This document shows positions 1 through 7,781 of a stretch of DNA of 64,000 bases, piece by piece. The notes under the pieces are model-generated. The model searched no databases. It saw only the letters and a program-made list of their open reading frames with translations, and was not told the DNA's origin. Source of the DNA: Mycobacterium bourgelatii (GTDB taxonomy: Bacteria > Actinomycetota > Actinomycetes > Mycobacteriales > Mycobacteriaceae). The first letter of the stretch is position 1. Each line of letters starts with the position of its first letter. Made by a program: the position numbers and the translations under genes. The stretch lies in NCBI RefSeq assembly GCF_010723575.1, contig NZ_BLKZ01000001.1:930001-994000 (forward strand), in the 5' to 3' direction.

Positions 1-2
1 GG

Positions 3-2825
3 GCATTCATGTCCGGCAGCTACAGCAACGGCATCCTCTGGCGGGGCAACTACGAGGGACTGTTCAGCGCCTCCTACAACTACCCGGCGCCCAGGATCGA
101 AATCCTGGAGCTGCACGGAAACGCCGCCTTCGGGCCCGTCATCATTCCGCCCATCCCGATACCGACGGTGCATATGCACTTTGGCGGCAATGTCGCGATG
201 GGCGCGTTCACCATTCCGCAGATCGACATCCCCGCCCTGCACCCGAACGTTCTGGGCAGCGTCGGTTTCGGGCCCGTCGAGATCCCGTCCGTGCACATTC
301 CATCCATCACCGCGTTTACAGCAATCCTCAATCAGGCGGTGACGATCGGGTCTACGACACAGATCGAGCCGTTCCTGTTCTGGACGTCAAGCGGTCTCAT
401 CGGTCCGACTTTCTACGCAGTGGGGCAGAGCTACAGCTTCGGCAATGTCTTTCCGTCGGGCAATATCACCTCGGGCATCCCGAATCTCAGCACCAGCGGA
501 CCCCTGCACGCCGTGTTCAAGCTGGCCACCGACCAGGGTTTCGACACGCCGGCGTTGCACATCGGCCAGATTCCGTTGGGCTTCCACGTGCCGGGCACCC
601 TCGACGCAATCACCATCTTCCCGGGCGGTCTGCACTTCTCGGCGGCCTCGCTGCTGAATCTGAAAATCTCCGCCTTCGCCGGAGGCGTCGACATCCCAGC
701 GATCACGTTCCCGCAGATCCCGGCGAGCGCCGACGGCTCCCTGTACTTCATCGGCGGCAACATCCCGTTCGTCAACGTGCCCCCGACACCGGGTATCGGC
801 AACACGACGACGCTGCCCTCGTCGGGGTTCTTCAACCTCGGCGAAGGTGGGGGATCGGGCTTCGGCAACTTCGGCTCGAACGTTTCGGGCTTGTGGAACC
901 AGGCGCACACCGCCATGGCGGGGGCGGGGTCCGGCGTCGCCAACGTGGGCTCGCTGTTCTCCGGCATGCTCAACGTGGGCAGCGGTCTGTCCGGGTTCTA
1001 CAACACCAGCACCCTGCCGCTGGACACGTCGGCGCTGGTCTCTGGCATCGGCAACTTCGGCGACCACCTGTCGGGGCTGTTGGCGGCCAACGCCGGCCAG
1101 AACCCGATCACCATCGTCAACCTCGGACTTGCCGACGTCGGCAACGGCAACATCGGACTTGGCAACGTCGGAAACCTCAACCTGGGCGCGGGCAACGTCG
1201 GCGATCTGAACCTGGGCCTCGGGAACCTGGGCAGCCGCAACTTCGGGTTCGGCAATGTCGGTGACCTCAACGTCGGGTTCGGCAACGCAGCTCTGGGCGC
1301 GGTGCTGGGCGGCAACGTCGGGTTCGGCAACGCGGGCGCCGGCAACTTCGGCCTGGCGAACCTGGGCGTCGGCAACATCGGCTTCGCCAATACCGGCAAC
1401 AACAACTTCGGCATTGGCCTGGTCGGCGACAACCTGACTGGATTCGGCGGCTTCAATTCCGGTGAGGGCAACATCGGGCTGTTCAACTCCGGCACCGGCA
1501 ACATCGGGTTCTTCAACACCGGGACCGGAAACTTCGGGTTGTTCAACTCCGGCAGCTACAACACCGGCATCGGCAACTCCGGCATGGCCAGCACCGGGTT
1601 GTTCAACGTGGGCAACTTCAACACCGGTCTGGCGAACGTCGGACACGCCAACACCGGCACCGCAAACGCAGGCAGCTACAACACCGGCGGCTTCAACCCG
1701 GGCAGCATCAACACCGGTTGGGTCAACACCGGTAACTCCAACACCGGTTTCGCCAACGCCGGCAACGTCGACACCGGCGCCTATATCACCGGCAACTACA
1801 GCAACGGCTTCCTGTGGCGGGGGAACTTCCAGGGGCTGAACGGGTTCGCCTACGGATACACCGTCCCGTTGTTCTCCGCGCTCGGTGCCGATGTCCACGC
1901 CGGTGTCGGGCCCATCACCGTGATCCCGCCGATCCACATCCCGGCAATCCCACTGGGATTCACCGCGATTGGCGACATCGGTCCGGTGAACATTCCGTCG
2001 ATTCCCGTCCCGTCCATCCACCTGAGCCTCAACCCGACCTTTGACGTCGGCACGATCACCGTCGCGCCCTTCAGCTTCACCGTTCCGGGCGTGAACTTGG
2101 AAGCCGCCATCTCGGATCTCAACCTGAGATCCGGGAGCAGCTCGGGCTTCCAGGTCAAGGCCAGCTACGTTCCGTTCTCCGTCGGTTCCGACTTCGACCC
2201 GGGCGGCGGGGTATCGGTGTTGAAGGCTTTCACCGTTGGACCAATCGTCTTGGGCGCCACAACGTTCCACATTCCGGGATTCACCATTCCCGTCGATCCC
2301 ATCCATATCGGCCTGCCGTTGTCGCTGACCATCCCTGGGTTCGACATCCCTGCAGGTGGCCTGCCGCGATTGCCGCTGGGCCTCGCGTTGACCGATGGCA
2401 CGCCGTTCTTCGACATCCCGACGGCCGTCATCGACCGCATTCTGATCGAATTGCACGCCACCAGCACCATCGGCCCGATCGATGTGCCCGTCTTCGGCAC
2501 CGGCGGGAGCCCGGGTTTCTGGAACTCGTCCACGACGCCGTCGTCGGGCTTCTTCAACAGCGGCGGTGGCGGCAATTCGGGCTTCTTCAACGACGGGGCC
2601 AGCCTGTCCGGCTGGTACAACGCGATGTCGGAGGCCTCGAACGGATGGGCGTCGGGCTTCTACAACTTCGGCACTCAGCTGTCTGGATTGCTGAACCGCG
2701 GCGCCGGCATGTCGGGTCTGATCAACACCACCACGCTGGACCTGGTCACCGCGGCCTTCACCTCCGGCTTCATGAATGTTGGCGAGCACCTCTCCGGCCT
2801 GATTTTCAAGGGCGTCGGGCCGTAG
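3..2825 (+). CDS. PPE family protein, MPTR subclass (5' end outside the window)
   Basis: This is the C-terminal part of a PPE-MPTR protein. The reading frame is open to the left edge, and the first ATG at 9 lies inside a repeat module, so the true start and the PPE domain are outside the window. The visible 940 residues hold a long run of Asn/Gly pentapeptide-type repeats (pattern NxGxGNxG, about residues 375-600). A module of the type SYSNG-LWRGN-EGL occurs at the visible N terminus and again near residue 600. Each module is followed by a beta-rich Pro/Ile segment (IPPIPIP, IPSIPVPSI) and a linker of the SGFFN type. Such proteins are exported by ESX systems and are surface-associated or secreted; this one's function is unknown. 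The gene ends with TAG just before a tandem repeat. Confidence 0.9.
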   Translation, partial: AFMSGSYSNGILWRGNYEGLFSASYNYPAPRIEILELHGNAAFGPVIIPPIPIPTVHMHFGGNVAMGAFTIPQIDIPALHPNVLGSVGFGPVEIPSVHIPSITAFTAILNQAVTIGSTTQIEPFLFWTSSGLIGPTFYAVGQSYSFGNVFPSGNITSGIPNLSTSGPLHAVFKLATDQGFDTPALHIGQIPLGFHVPGTLDAITIFPGGLHFSAASLLNLKISAFAGGVDIPAITFPQIPASADGSLYFIGGNIPFVNVPPTPGIGNTTTLPSSGFFNLGEGGGSGFGNFGSNVSGLWNQAHTAMAGAGSGVANVGSLFSGMLNVGSGLSGFYNTSTLPLDTSALVSGIGNFGDHLSGLLAANAGQNPITIVNLGLADVGNGNIGLGNVGNLNLGAGNVGDLNLGLGNLGSRNFGFGNVGDLNVGFGNAALGAVLGGNVGFGNAGAGNFGLANLGVGNIGFANTGNNNFGIGLVGDNLTGFGGFNSGEGNIGLFNSGTGNIGFFNTGTGNFGLFNSGSYNTGIGNSGMASTGLFNVGNFNTGLANVGHANTGTANAGSYNTGGFNPGSINTGWVNTGNSNTGFANAGNVDTGAYITGNYSNGFLWRGNFQGLNGFAYGYTVPLFSALGADVHAGVGPITVIPPIHIPAIPLGFTAIGDIGPVNIPSIPVPSIHLSLNPTFDVGTITVAPFSFTVPGVNLEAAISDLNLRSGSSSGFQVKASYVPFSVGSDFDPGGGVSVLKAFTVGPIVLGATTFHIPGFTIPVDPIHIGLPLSLTIPGFDIPAGGLPRLPLGLALTDGTPFFDIPTAVIDRILIELHATSTIGPIDVPVFGTGGSPGFWNSSTTPSSGFFNSGGGGNSGFFNDGASLSGWYNAMSEASNGWASGFYNFGTQLSGLLNRGAGMSGLINTTTLDLVTAAFTSGFMNVGEHLSGLIFKGVGP

Positions 2826-2894
2826 CGATGGTGGCCGCCGCGGCGGTGCCGCTGCGTCGCCTTTGCGCATTGCCGCCGCGCCTCGGCATCGCGA

Positions 2895-3168
2895 GTGTGG
2901 GGGATATGTACCTCGTCGGGCGATATTGGGGCCGAAGGCCTTACGTTCGGCGAAGTGGTGGGCGCCGCTGCGGCGCCGCTGCGTCGCCGCTGCGTCGCGG
3001 GTGTGGGGGATATGTACCTCGTCGGGCGATGTTGGGGCCGAAGGCCTTACGTTCGGCGAAGTGGTGGGCGCCGCTGCGGCGCCGCTGCGTCGCCGCTGCG
3101 TCGCGGGTGTGGGGGATATGTACCTCGTCGGGCGATGTTGGGGCCGAAGGCCTTACGTTCGGCGAAGG
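2895..3168. repeat. 106-bp direct tandem repeat, about 2.6 copies
   Basis: Copies begin at 2895, 3001 and 3107, an exact 106-bp spacing. Each starts with GTGTGGGGGATATGTACC, continues through GGGGCCGAAGGCCTTACG and ends in a GCC/GCT-rich stretch. Copies 1 and 2 differ by one visible base (GATATT versus GATGTT), and the third copy stops at about 3168. The array fills most of the 385-bp gap between the PPE gene and the oxidoreductase gene. Open frames through it are by-products of the repeat and show no protein family. Confidence 0.9.
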
Positions 3169-3210
3169 GGCACGCCGCGCCGCGCCGCCGCGGCGCAGCA
3201 GGGCCGGCGG

Positions 3211-4419
3211 CTAGTCCGGAGCTCCGGTGACCACACAGTGCGTGCGGCTGTAGATCGTGGGCATGCACCGATTGCAGTGAATACAAGCGGATTTCACGGC
3301 GGCGCCCTCAGCTTTGATCCGGTTGATCAGGTCAGGCTCGGCCAGCAGCGCCCGTGCCATCGCGACGAACTCGAACCCTTCCGCCATCGCCAGGTCCATG
3401 GTCTCCCGGTTGGTGATGCCACCCAGCAGAATCAGCGGCATCGACAACTCGGCGCGGAACAGCTTCGCGTCGCGCAGCAGGTAAGCCTCGCGGTAGGGGT
3501 ACTCGCGGAGGAATTTCTTGCCCGTCATCCGAATCCCCCACCGAATGGGCGGCTTGAAGGCGCCGGCGAAATCCTTGACCGGAGCGTCCCCGCGGAACAG
3601 GTACATCGGGTTGACCAGCGAACTGCCCGCGGTCAGCTCGAGCGCGTCCAGGCCGCCGTCTTCTTCCAGCCACTTGGCGGTGGTCAGCGCCTCCTCGATG
3701 CTGATGCCGCCGCGCACGCCGTCGGCCATGTTGAGCTTGGCCGTCACCGCGATCCGGCGCGGGCCTTGGTCCACTGCGCGGCGCACGGCCAGCACCAATC
3801 CACGCGCGACCTTGGCCCGGTTCGCCAGCGACCCGCCGAACTCATCGGTGCGGCGGTTGATCAGCGGGCTGAGAAACGAGCTGGCCAGGTAGTTGTGACC
3901 GAGGTGGATTTCCACGGCGTCGAAGCCGGCTTCGACGGCAAACCGGGCCGCTTTGGCGTGATCGGCGAGTACGTCATCGATGTCGTCACGGCTGGCCTTC
4001 TTGGCGAACCGCATCGCGATCGGGTTGAAGAACCGCACCGGCGCCAGCGCGGTGGCCTTGTTGGATCGGGCGTCGGCCACGGGCCCGGCGTGGCCGATCT
4101 GCGCGCTCACCAACGCACCCTCGGCGTGGATCGTGTCGGTGAGGCGACGTAGGCCAGGCACCGCCTCCGGCCGCATCCAGATCTGCTCGCCGCTGGTCCG
4201 GCCGCCGGGGGCGACCGCGCAATACGCGACCGTCGTCATGGCGGCCCCGCCGGCCGCCGGCTGTCGGTGGTATTCGATCAGGTCGTCCGTCACCAGCGCG
4301 TCGGGTGTGCGGGCCTCGAAGGTCGCGGCCTTGATGATGCGGTTGCGCAGCGTCAGTGGCCCCAGCTTGGCGGGGCTGAAAACGTCTGGAGCCGCCTGAG
4401 GGGCTGTCTCAGGAACCAT
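3211..4419 (-). CDS. NADH:flavin oxidoreductase, old yellow enzyme family
   Basis: A 402-residue FMN-binding TIM-barrel oxidoreductase, positional counterpart of Rv3359. Family marks are the N-terminal LGPLTLRNRIIKA segment, the GHNYLASSFLSPLINRRTDE segment that is nearly invariant in these enzymes, and a C-terminal Cys cluster (CIHCNRC). These enzymes reduce activated double bonds or oxidise unsaturated substrates with NAD(P)H; the natural substrate is not predictable here. The start was set at ATG 4419 (MVPETAP) because the 45 residues upstream of it look like non-coding translation. It is divergent from folD. The H37Rv relJK toxin-antitoxin pair, which I recall between these genes, is absent. 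Confidence 0.85.
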   Translation of the reverse strand: MVPETAPQAAPDVFSPAKLGPLTLRNRIIKAATFEARTPDALVTDDLIEYHRQPAAGGAAMTTVAYCAVAPGGRTSGEQIWMRPEAVPGLRRLTDTIHAEGALVSAQIGHAGPVADARSNKATALAPVRFFNPIAMRFAKKASRDDIDDVLADHAKAARFAVEAGFDAVEIHLGHNYLASSFLSPLINRRTDEFGGSLANRAKVARGLVLAVRRAVDQGPRRIAVTAKLNMADGVRGGISIEEALTTAKWLEEDGGLDALELTAGSSLVNPMYLFRGDAPVKDFAGAFKPPIRWGIRMTGKKFLREYPYREAYLLRDAKLFRAELSMPLILLGGITNRETMDLAMAEGFEFVAMARALLAEPDLINRIKAEGAAVKSACIHCNRCMPTIYSRTHCVVTGAPD

Positions 4420-4544
4420 GCCGCTGAGCCTAATGGCGCGGTGCGCCGAGATCGCCGCTAGGGCGGTGCTAACGCTCGCGTCCTCGGGCCCCGACGGCAA
4501 TGTCGGCGCGGCGGCCCCAAGCCCGCCATGCCAGACTGTCTGTC

Positions 4545-5399
4545 GTGGGCGCAATCACGCTGGACGGCAAGGCCACCCGTGAGGAGATCTTCGTCGACCT
4601 GAAGCAACGGGTCGAGGCGCTAACTGCAGCGGGCCGCACGCCCGGGCTGGGCACGATTCTGGTCGGTGACGATCCTGGTTCCCAGGCGTACGTCCGCGGC
4701 AAGCACGCCGACTGCGCGAAGGTGGGCATCAACTCGATCCGTCGCGACCTGCCCGCAGACATCTCCCCGGCCACGCTCGACGAGACGATCGACGAGCTCA
4801 ACGCCAACTCGGACTGCACCGGCTACATCGTGCAGCTGCCGCTGCCCAAGCATCTCGACGAGAACGCGGCGCTGGAACGCGTCAGCCCGGCCAAGGACGC
4901 CGACGGTCTGCACCCGACCAACCTGGGCCGGCTGGTGCTCAACACACCGGCACCGCTGCCCTGCACGCCGCGGGGCATCGTGCACCTGCTGCGGCGTTAC
5001 GACGTTCCGATCGCGGGGGCGCACGTCGTCGTCATCGGACGTGGTGTGACGGTGGGCCGGCCGTTGGGGCTGTTGCTCACCCGCCGTTCCGAGAACGCCA
5101 CAGTGACGTTGTGCCACACCGGAACTCGCAATCTGCCCGAGCTGACCAGGCAGGCCGACATCATTGTGGCTGGCGTCGGGGTGCCGCATCTGGTGACGGC
5201 GGACATGGTGCGTCCGGGCGCCGCGGTCGTCGACGTCGGTGTCAGCCGGGTGGACGGCAAGCTCACCGGTGACGTGCACCCGGACGTCTGGGACGTCGCC
5301 GGACACGTGTCGCCCAACCCCGGCGGGGTGGGACCCCTCACCCGGGCGTTCCTGCTGACCAACGTCGTCGAGTTGGCCGAGCAGGCCGCAAAGCCATGA
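4545..5399 (+). CDS. folD: Methylenetetrahydrofolate dehydrogenase/cyclohydrolase FolD
   Basis: Bifunctional cytosolic enzyme of one-carbon metabolism: 5,10-methylene-THF is oxidised with NADP and hydrolysed to 10-formyl-THF. The 284-residue product has the FolD signature with Tyr49 and Lys53 (YVRGK), the PLPKHLDE segment, the Rossmann motif VVIGRGVTVGRPLG and the C-terminal PGGVGPLTRA. The GTG at 4545 (VGAITLDGKATREE) was chosen because the family begins there; a longer frame from 4500 adds unrelated residues. The stop overlaps the start of the downstream membrane-protein gene by 4 nt, suggesting translational coupling. Confidence 0.97.
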   Translation: MGAITLDGKATREEIFVDLKQRVEALTAAGRTPGLGTILVGDDPGSQAYVRGKHADCAKVGINSIRRDLPADISPATLDETIDELNANSDCTGYIVQLPLPKHLDENAALERVSPAKDADGLHPTNLGRLVLNTPAPLPCTPRGIVHLLRRYDVPIAGAHVVVIGRGVTVGRPLGLLLTRRSENATVTLCHTGTRNLPELTRQADIIVAGVGVPHLVTADMVRPGAAVVDVGVSRVDGKLTGDVHPDVWDVAGHVSPNPGGVGPLTRAFLLTNVVELAEQAAKP

Positions 5400-5689
5400 C
5401 GGTTCGGGCCATCCTCGCGCGCGCCCTGCGTGCGCAATGGCCAATCCTGCTGGTTGGGTTGATCTTCACTGTGGCGTTTGTGCTGGTAGGGGCCAACTTC
5501 TGGCGCCGGGGGGCACTGCTTATCGGAATCGGCGTGGGTGTCGCGGCCGCGCTACGTTTGGTGCTTTCGGAGGATCGGGCGGGTCTGCTGGTGGTGCGGC
5601 ACCGCGGAACGGACTTTGCGACGATGGCGACGGTCGCGGCCACGATGGTTTACATCGCCTCGACCATCGATCCCTTAGGTACGCGCTAG
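5396..5689 (+). CDS. Small integral membrane protein, DUF3017-like (Rv3355c type)
   Basis: A 97-residue protein with three hydrophobic segments, at about residues 15-32, 37-52 and 75-92. The intervening part is basic (VLSEDRAGLLVVRHRG). It matches in position and length the small membrane protein that follows folD in mycobacteria. Its ATG overlaps the folD TGA (ATGA), so the two are almost certainly co-transcribed. No catalytic motif is visible and the role is unknown. It is convergent with the DUF732 gene, with 5 nt between the stops. Confidence 0.8.
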   Translation: MTVRAILARALRAQWPILLVGLIFTVAFVLVGANFWRRGALLIGIGVGVAAALRLVLSEDRAGLLVVRHRGTDFATMATVAATMVYIASTIDPLGTR

Positions 5690-5694
5690 CGCTG

Positions 5695-6129
5695 CTAGAA
5701 GCCGGGCAGTCCGGGGAGGTCCGCCAGGCCGGGTATCTGTCCCACTCCGGGAATTTGCTGCAGACTGTCCGGCAGGCTGCCGTTCGCGACGTTGGCCATC
5801 ACCTGCGGGCAGTAGGACGCAATCGCGATGCTGGTGAACATTTCAGCCATGCCCTGGTTCATGCCGCTTTGCCTGGCGACGACCGTTGACGCGGCCTTGT
5901 TGAACGAACCACCCGGCTGGGACAGGATCGGGCAGACGGACTGGCCCAGCGCTTCCGCATTGAGCGCGTCGCCGTAGTTGATTCCGGCGTTGTTCAGCGC
6001 ATTGATGAATGCGTCGTCTACCGGGCTGGCTTCCGCCGGTGCCGCCGCAAATACCGCGCTGGCGGCCAATACTCCGGCGGACGCCGTCAGCAGACGAATG
6101 GTCAAGGGCTGATTGCGCCAAAGTTTCAT
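5695..6129 (-). CDS. Secreted DUF732 family protein (Rv3354-like)
   Basis: A 144-residue exported protein. The N terminus is a Sec signal peptide: positive MKLWRNQ, hydrophobic core TASAGVLAASAVFAA, cleavage near AEASP. The mature part carries the DUF732 pattern: DDAFINALNNAGI, a Cys in GQSVCP and a second Cys in SYCPQV, probably forming one disulfide. The tail is Pro/Gly/Leu-rich (PGVGQIPGLADLPGLPG). The start at ATG 6129 gives a proper signal peptide; the upstream extension (MRPPCRRVLN) does not. The family is common in mycobacteria and has no defined function. Confidence 0.85.
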   Translation of the reverse strand: MKLWRNQPLTIRLLTASAGVLAASAVFAAAPAEASPVDDAFINALNNAGINYGDALNAEALGQSVCPILSQPGGSFNKAASTVVARQSGMNQGMAEMFTSIAIASYCPQVMANVANGSLPDSLQQIPGVGQIPGLADLPGLPGF

Positions 6130-6318
6130 GTTGAGAACCCTCCGGCATGGCGGTCTCATTTAGAACACGACGCCATAAAGGTTTGCCTTCTCTGCGTTTT
6201 CTTATGGTCCTCCGGCTAGCTCTTCGGCTATTAGCGGTGCTCCGCAACGACACGATCGCGTCACGCTGGGATGCGACACGTTGCGGCACAAGCATTTTGG
6301 TGGTGCTGACAGTGAACA

Positions 6319-7779
6319 ATGCGGACCATGGGCCGGGAGATCTCACGCCAAGAGTTCCTACGAGGCGCCGTCGGGGCGCTGGCTGCCGGGGCGTTGGCCA
6401 ATTCGGGGCGGGCGGCGGCAGACCCGGGGATCGACTGGGCGGGCCTGGCTTCTTCGATCGGTGGCAAGGTCGTGCTGCCCGCCAACGGCGGCGCGTTCAC
6501 CTCGGCCAAGCAGGTTTTCAACTCGCTGTACGACGGTTCCAACCCGGCGGCCGTCGTCACCGTCACGTCCCAGTCCGACGTCGAGAAGGCAGTCGCCTTC
6601 GCGGTGGCCAACAAGCTGAAGATCGCACCCCGGGGCGGCGGGCACTCCTACACCGGCGCCTCGACCGCCACCGGCGCGATGGTCCTCGACCTGCGTGGTC
6701 TGCCCGGTGGGGTGAAATTCGACAGCGCCACGAACACTGTCACGGTGCCCGCCGCAACGCACCTGTATGCCGTGCATGAAGCGCTGGCCGGCGTAGGTCG
6801 CGCGATTCCCACCGGCAGTTGCCCCACCGTCGGGGTCGGCGGATTAGCCTTCGGCGGCGGGCTGGGTGCCGATTCCCGCCACGCCGGATTGACGTGCGAC
6901 GCGCTGCGATCGGCGACCGTGGTGCTGCCCAGCGGGGAGACGGTGACCGCATCCGCGGACGACCACCCGGACCTGTTCTGGGCGCTGCGTGGTGGTGGGG
7001 GAGGGAACTTCGGGGTGACGACGTCGATGACGTTTGCGACGTTTCCCGCTGCCGGGGCCGATGTGGTTCGGGTCGATTTCCCGCCGGCAACGGCGGCCGA
7101 GGTGCTGATCGGCTGGCAGAAGTGGCTCGCGGCGGCGGATCGCAACACGTGGGGTCTGGTCGATCTGTCGGTAGGCCAGGGTCAGGGGGCATCAGGAGGC
7201 AATTGTCATGTATTGGCGACGTGCCCTTCCGGTTCCGGCGCCGCGACGACTGAGGCGATCAAGTCGTCGGTGGGCATCCAACCCAGCGGCACCGAGATCA
7301 AGTCGTTCGCTCACATGGAGCTGGTGCGGTATCTGGCCGGTGGCAGCGCGACGAGCTCGCCGCGCGGATTCGTCGCCGGATCCGACGTCATCGACACGTT
7401 GAGTTCTGGTGCGGCACAAGCGATTGTGGCCGCCATCGGCAAGTGGCCGCCCGCGTCGGGTCGCGCGGCGGCGATCATCGATACGCTCAGCGGCGCCGTC
7501 GCCGACGTTGATCCGGGCGCTTCGGCGTTTTCCTGGCGCCGGCAGGCCGCCGTCGTGCAGTGGTACGCCGAGACGCCCAATGCCGCGCAAGTGGGCACCG
7601 CCAATCAGTGGGTGACGGCACACCAAGTGGTGCAACCGTTTTCGGTGGGCGGCTACGTGAATTACCTGGAGCCCAACACCCAGGCGGTACGTTACTTCGG
7701 CTCAAACCTAGCTCGGCTCAGCGCTATTCGGCAGCAGTTCGACCCCAACCGGGTGATGTACTCCGGGCTTACGTTCTAA
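6319..7779 (+). CDS. FAD-binding oxidoreductase with berberine-bridge-type bicovalent flavin site
   Basis: A 486-residue secreted or periplasmic flavoprotein. The N terminus has a twin-arginine-like but imperfect signal (SRQEFLRG, RQ instead of RR) followed by a hydrophobic stretch. The PCMH FAD-binding domain contains RGGGHSY with His109 and SCPTVGVGG with Cys168. These are the two residues that bind FAD covalently (8-alpha-histidyl and 6-S-cysteinyl) in the berberine bridge enzyme group. The C-terminal BBE domain ends with NYLEPN...RQQFDPNRVMYS. Such enzymes oxidise sugars, alkaloids or secondary metabolites; the substrate here is unknown. In H37Rv I recall only fragments at this place (Rv3351c-Rv3353c). 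Convergent with PE_PGRS, 2 nt apart. Confidence 0.85.
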   Translation: MRTMGREISRQEFLRGAVGALAAGALANSGRAAADPGIDWAGLASSIGGKVVLPANGGAFTSAKQVFNSLYDGSNPAAVVTVTSQSDVEKAVAFAVANKLKIAPRGGGHSYTGASTATGAMVLDLRGLPGGVKFDSATNTVTVPAATHLYAVHEALAGVGRAIPTGSCPTVGVGGLAFGGGLGADSRHAGLTCDALRSATVVLPSGETVTASADDHPDLFWALRGGGGGNFGVTTSMTFATFPAAGADVVRVDFPPATAAEVLIGWQKWLAAADRNTWGLVDLSVGQGQGASGGNCHVLATCPSGSGAATTEAIKSSVGIQPSGTEIKSFAHMELVRYLAGGSATSSPRGFVAGSDVIDTLSSGAAQAIVAAIGKWPPASGRAAAIIDTLSGAVADVDPGASAFSWRRQAAVVQWYAETPNAAQVGTANQWVTAHQVVQPFSVGGYVNYLEPNTQAVRYFGSNLARLSAIRQQFDPNRVMYSGLTF

Positions 7780-7781
7780 CT

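Noticed and set aside
387..2870. 827-codon open frame on the minus strand
   Set aside because: It is antisense to the PPE-MPTR gene, has Arg/Asp/Val-rich low-complexity translation, and reflects codon periodicity of the sense repeats.
2863..4152. 429-codon frame running through the 106-bp repeats
   Set aside because: The second part is antisense to the oxidoreductase; the first part is translation of the tandem repeat.
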